The translations under genes were made by a program, and so were the position numbers. From contig JAEILZ010000008.1 of the NCBI GenBank assembly GCA_018873225.1, positions 62,001 through 126,000 of the forward strand: a DNA stretch of 64,000 nt, read 5' to 3'. The notes under the pieces are model-generated. The model was not told the DNA's origin and did not search any database. It saw only the letters and a program-made list of their open reading frames with translations. Source of the DNA: [Phialemoniopsis] sp. UDSM-2020 (taxonomy: Eukaryota > Ascomycota > Sordariomycetes > Thyridiales > Thyridiaceae). Each line of letters opens with the position of its first letter. Positions within the stretch are counted from its first letter, which is position 1. This document shows positions 20,134-30,095 of this stretch, piece by piece.

Positions 20134-22236
20134 TTAGACTATGCGAATCTCCCCGATTCTCTGCGTCTCTTGTGCATACGACGCGGACTCAACAACGTCC
20201 GGATCAACATAAAGCCGTACCATGGAGATCCTAGTCATGATACCATCACCAGCATCACCCAGCATCAGCAGATACAGTGTATGCCTGATCTTGCTTCCTG
20301 GACTGCTCCGGTACTTGAGGCGTTCGACCACCGCGAAGTCGAAGACCCCAGCAGGCAAGGAGTTTTTGTGCACCACTGCACCCTCTTGTAGCATGCCTAT
20401 GAGCTCATCTGTCCCCGGTAGATATGCGTTATTGAACGGCTCGTTGCGAATCTCCAGTCTCATGCTATGGCCGCGGAGCGTCAGCAGCTGACCGTCGATC
20501 TTCACAAACTCGACGCCCATGTCAACATCGACATCATGTCGCCGAATCCCCCTCGTGCCTCCGCTCTTGAGAAGCAGAGCATCAGTGTAATCGGCCTCGC
20601 CATCCCAACCTACGAAAGACCACGATGGGAAACCTAGGCGCCTTCGTGGTTTGACCCATCGCATGTGGTACCAACGCAACGACTGCGGAAAGTCAATAAG
20701 AGGCAAGCCCCAAAAGAAGCCAGTGGGAACGAGAGTCTTGTGCAAGAAGTTGATGAGGCCCAGACACGCATTAAGCGAGTCGTTGTCGTTTGTCATGGAT
20801 CGCGCAGTGTACACCGTGACGAGGAAGGTGTAGTACTCGTCAGTCGCCCGCTTACGAAGATCGCTGTTTGTGGCGCCAAGAGTAGAGAGACTCTGACTTC
20901 GTAGAGCAGTCTCAAAGTCTACGATGGGCGAGTTATCCAGCCGCTGCTCCATGATTCCGGCAGGGTCGATGCTGTCGTCAATGGACTCCTCGTAATCCAT
21001 TCGTGCGCACACAAAGTGGACTTGATCCTTGCCAAAGAAGATGCGCCGGCGGCTCAGAAACACCTCTTGCAGAGTCCATGCGCGTGTGGTGTGAGTGCAT
21101 GTGTCCGCCTGCATCTCAAGCGCCAATGGCGAGAACATGACTGCCACTTCATACCCATCAACCCACTCTCGGGCTTGAGCCTTCCTCGGACTGGCGGCAT
21201 TTGCTCCACTAAGGCCATTATTTGAGTCGTTGCCATCCAGCGCAATGATAGTGGCATAGGCGCAGTTGTATATCAGGTCCATGATCGCAAGTTGTTGCGT
21301 CTTCTGTGGCGATGGGCGTTGATCAATGCACACCGCATCGACCCAGAGATAGCGTACATCTAGGCTCTTCGTGTAGGCTATTGCGTCTTCAATGGTCCTC
21401 GGCAAGGTGCCTTTCTCAAGACCATCCTCCGCGGGCGAGATGCCACCCCAGACGTAGCTCAAAGCTATATAGCGGCATCGACGCGGGCAGGAGACGACTG
21501 TGCGTGATTCGACGTCTATCATTCGTGTGGTGAGGAGCTCATCTGACCAGGGTGCACGGCATTCTTCATGCGCTTCCTCGCATCGTCGCAGCCAAGTCTT
21601 CATCAATGCCGGGTCTGACACAAGATCCCGCACTCGGGCCGGAAGGCCTTGTTGCGCCGCGACCGAGTTGTTGCTGCTTAGACTGAACGACGGTTGAAAC
21701 AGTCCGAGGGACGCGAACTGCGGCTCGCCCATGTGCTGCGCAGTATTGAGGGCGAAGTGTTCCATTGTGCCAACTGACACTGAGATAGAGTACTTGCTTT
21801 TGATCTCTTTGTCGATGTCGTCCAACAGGCGACCCTTTCCAAGGCGGTTGTAGGTACGCATGGGTCTCAGAATGTACTCGGTGTCCATCGAACTTCCGTC
21901 CACGGTGTCGGGAAACACTGAGAAAATGAGACGGCAGAGTGGGCAGGCGTCAGAGATGACAACCTCGCGCAGTGGGCCGAGCTTGCGATAATGGCGTGCA
22001 TTGTGCTCACGATTTCGGACTTGACCTTCAAGGCCCTGGCTATGCGAAAGTTCATCCTTGATGTCACCCCTAAGTAATACGTCGAGGATGTTTAGGCTCT
22101 GGCATCTGGGGCAGAGCTCAGCTCCAGCTTCAAGAGGCTTTCCCAGGGCTTGGGCATCTCCAGCTGGGGGATGTCCAACCCCGCAATCCGACGTCTTGTG
22201 GCCTGCACCTCGGCATGCTAGGCAGAGGTACAACAT
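20134..22236 (-). CDS. HET-domain protein (heterokaryon incompatibility)
   Basis: A single exon of 700 aa. HET-domain proteins trigger programmed death or other responses after non-self recognition between hyphae, or are orphan members of a large family. The N-terminus has Cys pairs (CLACRGAGHKTSDC, CPRCQSL, CPLC) that could bind zinc. The HET core (about residues 265-415) shows YIALSYVWGG, LPRTIEDAIAYTKSLDVRYLWVDAVCIDQ, QLAIMDLIYNCAYATIIALDG and TTRAWTLQEVFLSRRRIFF. The C-terminal part has PSWSFVGWDGEADY, usual in this class. No WD, NACHT or other receptor domain follows. The 308 bp upstream (22237-22544) hold only its promoter and the 3' flank of the GH3 gene. Confidence 0.93.
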   Translation of the reverse strand: MLYLCLACRGAGHKTSDCGVGHPPAGDAQALGKPLEAGAELCPRCQSLNILDVLLRGDIKDELSHSQGLEGQVRNREHNARHYRKLGPLREVVISDACPLCRLIFSVFPDTVDGSSMDTEYILRPMRTYNRLGKGRLLDDIDKEIKSKYSISVSVGTMEHFALNTAQHMGEPQFASLGLFQPSFSLSSNNSVAAQQGLPARVRDLVSDPALMKTWLRRCEEAHEECRAPWSDELLTTRMIDVESRTVVSCPRRCRYIALSYVWGGISPAEDGLEKGTLPRTIEDAIAYTKSLDVRYLWVDAVCIDQRPSPQKTQQLAIMDLIYNCAYATIIALDGNDSNNGLSGANAASPRKAQAREWVDGYEVAVMFSPLALEMQADTCTHTTRAWTLQEVFLSRRRIFFGKDQVHFVCARMDYEESIDDSIDPAGIMEQRLDNSPIVDFETALRSQSLSTLGATNSDLRKRATDEYYTFLVTVYTARSMTNDNDSLNACLGLINFLHKTLVPTGFFWGLPLIDFPQSLRWYHMRWVKPRRRLGFPSWSFVGWDGEADYTDALLLKSGGTRGIRRHDVDVDMGVEFVKIDGQLLTLRGHSMRLEIRNEPFNNAYLPGTDELIGMLQEGAVVHKNSLPAGVFDFAVVERLKYRSSPGSKIRHTLYLLMLGDAGDGIMTRISMVRLYVDPDVVESASYAQETQRIGEIRIV

Positions 22237-22544
22237 GTCTTAGGGCACAGGGCAAAGAGATATAGACGGATTTGAAGAGACAAATGACTTTGTCAACGAC
22301 GACCGGAGCGTGAGGCGAGGTTGAGCTGCGAAACTCCCCTCCTGCAGTCAGACGATGTGGGGGTTCTTGTCAGCGGGGCACCTTGGGTCAGATTTCCATT
22401 TACTGAGCAGAGGCCAAGAGCAACGCAAATTAGAGGGCATGGCGTGCTTTCACGTATATTTGATTTTCATTGGCAGGTCCTGGGTGTCAAGTTGTGATCG
22501 TAATGACATGTGTAATTCAGTCATCTCAGCGCCTTGTCCACACT

Positions 22545-25151
22545 TCAAACCTCGAAGGTAGCTTGCAGTGGCAATTTGCGACTGCTGGGACCAACATAGA
22601 TGCCATAAGTGCCCCGCGGCAGAACCCAATCTTGTTGAGCGACATCCCAAACCGAAAGGTCCCTCCTAGTCAGCGAGAACGACACCGACGTCTCATAGCC
22701 TTTGAGGATCATCTTCTTGTCGAAGCCTCGGAGCTGTCGTTTAGGGACATCATCTCCAGGGATTTCCAAGTAGAGTTCTGCGACCTCGGCGGCATCGACT
22801 TCGCCGGTATTCTTGACCGTGACAGCAACGTTCACCACAACATCCCAGAGGTGCGGATTTCCCCCAGGCTGTGTTGGTGCAAACGGTGCTCTCTCAGGAA
22901 GTTGAGACAATTCAGTCTGTGCCCGAAGCTGAAGATTGCTGTAGTTGAACGTAGTGTAGGTCATTCCGAAACCGAATTCGAATCGAGGAGTGATGTCGTT
23001 CTTGTCGAAGTGGCGGTAGTCAATCCAGACCCCCTCGGTGAAGTCGCTTTGAGGATACTTCGCATACTCGTCTTTGGGGAGAGACGGCAAAACATCACCG
23101 TAATCTTCTTCTGCCTTGGCTACAGTGTAAGGGAGTTTGCCCGAAGGCGAGACTTCTCCGTATATCAGTTTCGCCAGGGAACGACCGCTGTCTTGTCCCG
23201 GAAGGTGAGCGAACATGACAGCTGTCACATTGGGGTGGTCGATCCACTCCTCGACAAGTCGAATGCCAGCGTTGTGAATAAAGACCATTGTATTGGAGCA
23301 ATTGGTCGCCACGTTCTTGACCAAGTTGTCTGAGAATTCGTCTACGCGATCGGCGTTAGTGGAGTGCCCGTAATTGCCACGATGCGGATACCTACCTTGT
23401 AGACCGGCTCTGTCCGCCCCTTCGGTAGCCCAAGCATTGATGAAAACGAGGCAGGCATCGGTGTTGGGATTGACTAAAGGGTTCTCGGACACGAAATCCC
23501 ACCAAAGGGAGGTGCCGTCGATATAGGCCTGCTCCTTGATGGCATCGAAGGGGGCGTGGATATAAGCAGGGGCACTGGCCTCGGATGCACCTGTTTGTCT
23601 TGGTTAGCTTTGATCCTTGGATCTATCTAACGATTACTTACCTCCGTGTATCAAAGTTCCATTGCGTGCAGCAACGGGCGAGTAACCATTGAACCCACTG
23701 AAGCTACGTTTAATAGACATAGGATCTAATGACTCTGCACCCCAGGACCACCCGATCCCACCGTCAGCCGGGGATGGAATATTCATGAGGTTGGGACTCG
23801 GGGCATCATAGCCGAAGATGGAAAGCATTTGTGGCTTCTTCAGCGGGAGTGCATTGTTGACATTCTTGACCAAGACATGCCCTTCCATCGCATTCCGTAG
23901 GATGACGTCTTTCGAGGCTGGGTCTCGTGCGTAAACCTTGCGGTGTGCCTTGTCGAAGGTGAGGGTTGTGCCCCAACCTCCAGGCGTATATCCCATGTCT
24001 TGACCGAGATGAAACCAGGGCGTGATGATTCTAGCCGCCATGTCATTTAACCGGGACTCAGCCATGCTGCCGTTCTTGACAGCCTCTACAATCGAAGAAC
24101 CATTCGGTCCCCAGAACGCAGGACTTGGCATAACGGCGTCAAGGCCGGCTTCCGCAGCAGCGTATCCGCCAGTAAGAGCAGTCCAATCCGTCATGACCCA
24201 GCCTTGGAATCCCAGTTCGCCCTTCAGCAGACCATTCAGCGCCTTGCTGTTCTGACAAGCCTGAGAATTGTTGACCTTGTTGTAGGAGCACATGACAGCC
24301 GGCATGCCAGCGCGAACGACATCCGCCCAGGGCCACAGATACATTTCATGCATAGTCCTGTCGTCAATGTTCGAGGACACAGCATCTGTCTTGTTCCCGT
24401 TTCGTATTCGGTAGCTTTCCTGCTCATTGCCAATGAAATGTTTGCCTGTTGCCATCACGCCCTGGGAGGTGATACCTTCGCTCATGATGGCAGCTAGCTG
24501 GCCAGCAAGGTAGGCTGAGCCTAGTCAACAGGATTGCACGGGTAGAAGGGAGGTTTGGTGGATAACTCACGGTCAGTGCTGAAACCTCCGTTATTGCGAC
24601 CACCACGAGGAAGACGTCCCAGAGGGCCGATCAATGGTGCTCCCTGGATATGAGCACCCTTGGCTTTGAACTCCCGTGCCATGTGAACCGCACGCTCCCG
24701 GTTCATATCTCTGTTCCAGGAAGCACCGGTATGGATGCCGCCCGCGTAGCCATTAACAAGCTCCTGCTGTTTCATGCCGGCCGTGGCGCCATTGAAACAG
24801 AGGCCGGGGTACCCGAGGCGAGGAACTCCACCGGTGGCGCCAGTGCACGATGTACCGGCTTGGCCCAGAGTAACGTTGACCTTTTCCTCCATCGTCATCT
24901 GCTCCACGAGTGCCATGGCCTTGGCATATGCCAGGGCCCAGGTCCCGTTCGAGGTCATCTCAGCTATTGTTGCACGTCAGCATCTACCTCTAGGAATCGA
25001 CCGGAGACAACCCACGGGTAGGATATACGGGCGGCGACTGCCCGTAGAAGAAGCTGTCTTCCGTGATATTCTCATTACGACGTTCAATACTCAGACTCCT
25101 GCTAGCCTGGGCTAGACCGCAGAGGACGAGCGAGGAGAGGACGAGCTGCAT
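22545..25151 (-). CDS. Secreted GH3 beta-glucosidase
   Basis: Releases glucose from cellobiose and other beta-glucosides outside the cell. Five exons (25016..25151, 24571..24963, 23642..24514, 23396..23590, 22545..23341) close to 797 aa. The start at 25151 gives a signal peptide ([17 protein letters not shown]); an upstream open frame has no better ATG. GH3 features are [63 protein letters not shown] and the nucleophile Asp in GWVMTDW. The (alpha/beta)6 sandwich follows ([34 protein letters not shown]), then a C-terminal fibronectin-III-like domain ([22 protein letters not shown]). The 54-bp fourth intron is a multiple of three without a stop, so retention would add 18 residues. CreA-type sites lie 310-360 bp upstream. 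Confidence 0.95.
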
Positions 25152-25320
25152 CTTGGCGAATGTAAGTGGTCGCACCATCAGATTCCAAGATCATCACAGC
25201 ACTTAATGGAAAGACAACAGGTATTGTTTAATCTCGAGTAGAAATAATCACACCGAGGTATCGTCTTTAAGTGCATTGAAGTCCCGTTCAACCCTGTGCC
25301 TCATTGCGCCTTAGAACCTC

Positions 25321-25798
25321 TCGCTCGGAAATCTTGCTAGTCAATGGCACTAGATAGTTGCAGCCATCATGCTGCATTTACCGAGCGAGCCATCAACTGT
25401 TGTTGCCGATCGAGACATCTCCGAGCGAACTCTCAGCGAGCTGACTTCCAACTCCCCTACCCCGGTCAAATGCCCAGAGATCCCCGTGTATCCCCGCACA
25501 TCCCCACATATCAACTCCCCGCCGATTCTCAAATGCTGCTGGATTACAGCTCAAGTCGGCTAGCTTTCAGTGCACTCATAGCATGACGAAATGGTGCAAG
25601 CCGGCACGCTTTGCTTGCAAAGATGTCCTCGCCCAACTAGATTTCATTGCTTCATCGCCCGACCCAGTTTTCCACAGGACTGCCTTCCGAGCGAACTCCG
25701 CTTCTCTAGACCATGTGAGGCAAATGATCAGAGAGTCTCGCCTCTGTTTTCTTACCCCGCCCAACGTTTGTGCATCCGTTACTGGCTGTTCCGAGCGA
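25321..25798. repeat. Five dispersed copies of CCGAGCGA
   Basis: The 8-mer CCGAGCGA occurs at 25381-25388, 25421-25428, 25687-25694 and 25791-25798, and inverted (TCGCTCGG) at 25321-25328. Four plus-strand copies and one inverted copy within 478 bp are far above chance for an 8-mer. They sit between the GH3 start (25151) and the Zn2Cys6 gene (26332). The rest of 25152-26331 contains no gene I can support. A shared protein-binding site is the simplest idea; the binding protein is unknown. Confidence 0.55.
25460..25507 (-). promoter_or_regulatory. Cluster of CreA-type (SYGGRG) sites
   Basis: Three matches to the reverse complement of the carbon-repressor consensus SYGGRG lie close together: CCCCGG at 25460-25465, CCCCGC at 25492-25497 and CCCCAC at 25502-25507. 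They are 310-355 bp upstream of the GH3 beta-glucosidase. Paired CreA sites are typical of repressed cellulase genes; function here is inferred. Confidence 0.45.
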
Positions 25799-26331
25799 GG
25801 CCTGTCTCTTTTGATGTTGTTCGATTGACCCGATAAAGCGTGCCTCCAACGAAAAACGTCAACTTCTTACAAGTTGAACGAGCAATCCCTCGTCGGTCTT
25901 TGCGTGGGAAAATTACTTAAAACGCGGTATCGCTTTCCCAAAGAGTCTCCAAATGGAATTAATAGACGAGAGATCGTTCAACAATCCGTGAATTTTGAGT
26001 GGTCGAGACCCAAGTCACATTGGGACGGTAGGCCGACCTTCTTTTGAGAGAGATACTCCCATTCAAACATCAAGCCTTGCACATGAGCTAATATAATAAT
26101 GCGAACAACAGATCTCATGAGATTTACGATCTTTTCCTTTTCGTGATATCCGGATTTGATGGTAAAGTTGCACTGGCTTACGTAAGAATTGTATTCCGTC
26201 GTCAACAATATGTCGGATTTGTCAGCCCCGCAAAATTGCGAGACATCGCAAGCATCACGTCCGGTGGATGGAAATCCCGCCATCCCAATCATTTATCCTG
26301 TCAATCTTTACCAGGAGCGAGACTCCGCAAA

Positions 26332-27621
26332 ATGTCCGCAATCACCCGCCAGAAAGCCTGCATAGCATGCGCCGAGTCCAAGCGGAGGTGCGACAAGCAG
26401 TTGCCCGAGTGCCAGCGATGCCTGGATCGAGACGTGGACTGTGCATACCCGCAACCCAAGAGGAGACGGAGGGATAGAGATGATGCCCGCCAGCAATTGC
26501 CCATAGTTCCAGATCCGCTCATTGCCGACATCACAAAAGACTTTGATCTTGGGAGCTGGGATGCCATGGGGGCCACTCCTGACCTCGACTTGTCTTTTCC
26601 TGACATGATGATTCCGTACATCCCCTCCACCACAGCAGAACTCAACAATGAGCCCGTTCAACCGGCGACATTGGAGATAGGCACCTTCTTGGGATCTTCA
26701 CGCCCTTGGTTCCTACGAGAAGAGTCCTGGATATTGACATTCAACAACCACGAGCCAGGGCCCACGACCATCTCCGAGCTGGAGCCGTTCATGGGTTGCG
26801 TCGAAGACATGCTCGAATGTTGGACCCGCAACGGCTACAATGCGTTCATTCACAAGAGGCTCTACCAGAAAGGAATGCCAGAGTGTATACAAGATGCATT
26901 CACGACGTACTCGGCGTACACGAATCGGACCACGGCGGTAAAAGACACCATACTACAGATCGCGGAAGAGCGGTCCTGTGCCCTCGTATCACAGGGCCCT
27001 GTCACCACCGACGGCACACCGGGTATCATGGCCCACTTGTCGCGGGTTCAAGCCTTGCTTGTCTATGTGTTCATGCGACTGTTCGACGGCTCGGTTCGAA
27101 TGCGTGCTTCAGCCGAGCGGCAGCTCCCAACACTCCGGCAGTGGGTGGTGCAGATGCTCCAGGCGGTCAAACAACTGCGAGCAGAGGATCTCGAGTCACC
27201 CCGGCCGTTCCGGTGGGACGCAACAGAGTTTGACAGGGAATACGATACTGCGCTGGAGATGTGGCAACTGTGGATATTGACGGAGAGTGTCCGGCGCACG
27301 CACCTCGTAGCCGACACCGTCGCCAACATCTATCAGATCATGACCAAGGGCTGGGCCGACTGCCCGGGCGCTGTCTCCTTGCACACCCGGCGAGGGCTGT
27401 GGGATGCCGAGTCGCCGCTCAAGTGGTTCGAGCTCTGCAAGGAGAAGTCCGCACTTCTCGTGCCGGCTCTGAAGCCGGATCCCATGATCCTGCAGTATTC
27501 AGCTGAAGAGTTTGACGACTTCGCCAAGCTGTTCTGGACATACATTGTCGGTGTGGATAAGATGAATGCTTGGATACAAAAGAGCAGGAAGGACAGTTTA
27601 GCGCAAGAAGTTTTTGCTTAG
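26332..27621 (+). CDS. Zn2Cys6 transcription factor
   Basis: A single exon of 429 aa. The start at 26332 places the Zn cluster near the N-terminus: ACIACAESKRRCDKQLPEC then QRC and VDC, spaced CX2CX6CX6CX2CX6C, with a basic tail (PKRRRRDRDD). The rest has no classical fungal-specific TF domain but resembles the short C6 factors found in secondary-metabolite and transporter clusters (EPFMGCVEDMLECW, FMRLFDGSVRMRASAERQLPTLRQW, WQLWILTESVRRTHLV). It ends 180 bp from the convergent DHA2 pump, and CGG-N8-CGG arrays upstream of that pump suit a Zn2Cys6 regulator. The link is inference. Confidence 0.9.
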   Translation: MSAITRQKACIACAESKRRCDKQLPECQRCLDRDVDCAYPQPKRRRRDRDDARQQLPIVPDPLIADITKDFDLGSWDAMGATPDLDLSFPDMMIPYIPSTTAELNNEPVQPATLEIGTFLGSSRPWFLREESWILTFNNHEPGPTTISELEPFMGCVEDMLECWTRNGYNAFIHKRLYQKGMPECIQDAFTTYSAYTNRTTAVKDTILQIAEERSCALVSQGPVTTDGTPGIMAHLSRVQALLVYVFMRLFDGSVRMRASAERQLPTLRQWVVQMLQAVKQLRAEDLESPRPFRWDATEFDREYDTALEMWQLWILTESVRRTHLVADTVANIYQIMTKGWADCPGAVSLHTRRGLWDAESPLKWFELCKEKSALLVPALKPDPMILQYSAEEFDDFAKLFWTYIVGVDKMNAWIQKSRKDSLAQEVFA

Positions 27622-27801
27622 CTTTGTATGTTAATGTGACATTAACGATGATGTCTATGCTACAACATGTCTAGGCTTTTGCCCCTCATTGCACTTTCTC
27701 TGGTCTCTCCGATCTCCATTCTCACACGGTTGTGTGTGATCGCCTTGATCTTCCATCTCTATATTGTAGACGTTCTCTAAAGCTCCCTCATTCGACAACG
27801 C

Positions 27802-29568
27802 TCAGGCGGCTGGCTCGTCTTCCTTCGGCTCGGGCGCGTGGGTTGGAAGCCTGGCCCAAGGGATAAAAGCTGTGTTTAGGCATGCGACTCCCGCCATGGC
27901 AATTCCGACCGCAAATACAGCCTTCAAGCCATGCATATAAGCTAGTAGAATCCCAGGAAGCTCTTCTGCAGTGAAGACGTGTCGCAGCTCGGTAGCGCCG
28001 GTGGATATTACGAGAACCGGATCAACGGTCGGAGCCGTTGATGAGAGCTTGGCCAACATTTGATTGACAAATGCCGCCTGTCCCGCCGATGTCGTAAAGG
28101 CGCCCCCAACGGTCTGAAAGACTAGCCATGAGTGTTAGTGTATCGTGTTTGTAATAGTACAAACGGCGATACTCACAGTAAATATTTGCTACAACGGCAG
28201 CGATGTCCTCCGGGCCAACGTTGGCTTGCACGATATTCATGGCATTCTGCAGGGAGAAGGCCATCGCCGAGCCAGTGAGGATCTGATAGCCGATCCATTT
28301 GGCGGTCGAGGTGTTAAGATCGAAGGTGTAAAGCAAGCCGATGCCGACTGTGGCCAATGCTGCTCCGACTAGCATGGTAGGCGTAGCATGGCCCGTCTTG
28401 GATACAACGAGCCCACCAACAAGACAGAATATGCCCACTGATATCACAATCGGCAGGTTGTCAACTCCTGACTCGATGGGTGTTGCGCCTCGAATACTCT
28501 GGAAGTAGATAGGAAGGTAGTAAAGGAGCATGACCAGAGTTCCCATGAAGAGGAATTGGTAAGGCGCGACACTCCAGAGGGCGCGCTTCTTGAACAGTCT
28601 TGGTATGAGCATGGCATATTCACCGAGGTAGATCTCCCATGCCACCAAGGCGAGAAAGATGGCGACAGAGCCAACCAACAGGCCGATAACGTGTGCGCTA
28701 CTCCACGGCCGAGTGCTGCCGGCGTCTTGGAACCCGAGGATAAAGCAGATGATCCCTGCCATTGCCAAAGCAATTCCGACTGGATCAAGCTGAAGAATCT
28801 TCTCCTTCAGGCTAGCCTTCGGGGGTTGCGCGGCAGTGGGTAGATGGAAGAAGAAAAAGATCACCAGGGCTGCCAAGCCTCCGATGGGAAGGTTGATGTA
28901 GAAGCACCATCTCCATGTCACTCGGTCAGTAAAGGCGCCGCCTATGAGCGGGCCCAGAACAGAGGCAAGGCCATAAGTGAGACCGATGTATCCCATCAAG
29001 ACTGGTCGAAACTTGGGTTCGGCACTGAAGGCAACAATGCTCGTTCCTCCAACCGATATCCCAGCTCCACCGATACCAGCGATGACGCGGCCGACGATCA
29101 AGGCTTTAGAAGTCGGTGCCACGCCGCAAACAAGACTGCCGATCTCGAAGATGAGGATAGATATGATGAAGGTGTACTTGAGGTCGAAGTATTTGAAGGC
29201 TTTGCCCCACGTCGGTTCGAGGCCACCAAAGGTCATGAAGTAGGCACCGCCGTACCAAGCAACATCGGAAAGACCACCGAATTCGTCTGTAATTTTGGGG
29301 ATAGCTGTCCCAAGAATTGTCTACATTTGCCGTCAGTATCTTAGCCGGTTGAGACACGTTCTGTACTCACTTGATCTAAAGAAATCAGGAAGACGCCCAT
29401 GATAGACGCGCCAGCTAGAAGAAAGAGCCTTATTCCATGCGGATACTGGTCCTCCTCTTCTGCCTTCGCTGCGCTATTCGCTGACTCTGGTGGAGCAGGC
29501 GTCGAAGGTTGTTCGGCTGCTTTGTTCGACACTTCGACCGCAGGCGACTCGGCCTGTAGGATAGACAT
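27802..29568 (-). CDS. MFS drug:proton antiporter, DHA2 (14-helix) type
   Basis: An efflux pump of the DHA2 family, often exporting toxins, antifungals or cluster metabolites across the plasma membrane. Three exons (29371..29568, 28177..29320, 27802..28121) close to 553 aa. Features are a charged N-tail, [17 protein letters not shown] in helix 1, [27 protein letters not shown] (motif A region), [16 protein letters not shown], the antiporter motif C-like [31 protein letters not shown], and the C-terminal [23 protein letters not shown] formed across the last intron. It is tail-to-tail with the Zn2Cys6 gene at 26332. A phased TGCGG array lies 340-380 bp upstream of its start. Confidence 0.93.
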
Positions 29569-29906
29569 CTTAGCTGCGTCGCTCAGCTTGGTCTCGAATG
29601 TTGTGATTTCAGGATGTCTGATGCATTGACATGCTACCGCACGCCAAGTCAGCTAGCCTTAGCCTGGCCGGCCTCGGTTTAAGTAGCAGTTGAGGCTGAC
29701 ACTTTCGTGTCACTCCCAGAGGCAAGATTGCAGCTGACAAACTTCTCGCAGGTTAGGGGACAACTCTTTCCCGACGGTGAAAGAGAAGATCTTGTTTTTT
29801 TCAGGTTGTGATGAGATAAGTACTAGCTTTCCCGCAGCATGCTGAGGTAATGGTCGTGTCAAAGTGTGCACTCTGGCTGGTGGGAAGAAATGGCCACTTT
29901 GGCGGG

Positions 29907-29950
29907 TTGCGGGGAGTTTGCGGGAAAGTTGCGGAAGGAATGCGGAAGTC
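29907..29950 (+). repeat. Four-unit 11-bp tandem array with TGCGG cores
   Basis: Four consecutive 11-bp units read TTGCGGGGAGT, TTGCGGGAAAG, TTGCGGAAGGA and ATGCGGAAGTC. CGG therefore repeats at 11-bp steps (CGG-N8-CGG), close to one DNA turn, so sites would face the same side of the helix. A fifth CGG lies just upstream at 29903-29905. The array is 339-382 bp upstream of the DHA2 pump start and beyond the 3' end of the amidohydrolase. The remainder of 29569-30095 has no gene. Confidence 0.6.
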
Positions 29951-30095
29951 GTCAAATTAGGTCACAACCTACACACAACTCTTTTACATAAGCTGTTGGC
30001 CTTGGGAAATCACTTGTACGTTATTCGAAGCGGTGCAGCAGTTGTTGCTTATTGATATTGCGTAGCTTCTGCCTCTGCGCATTGTGCGGGCTTCC

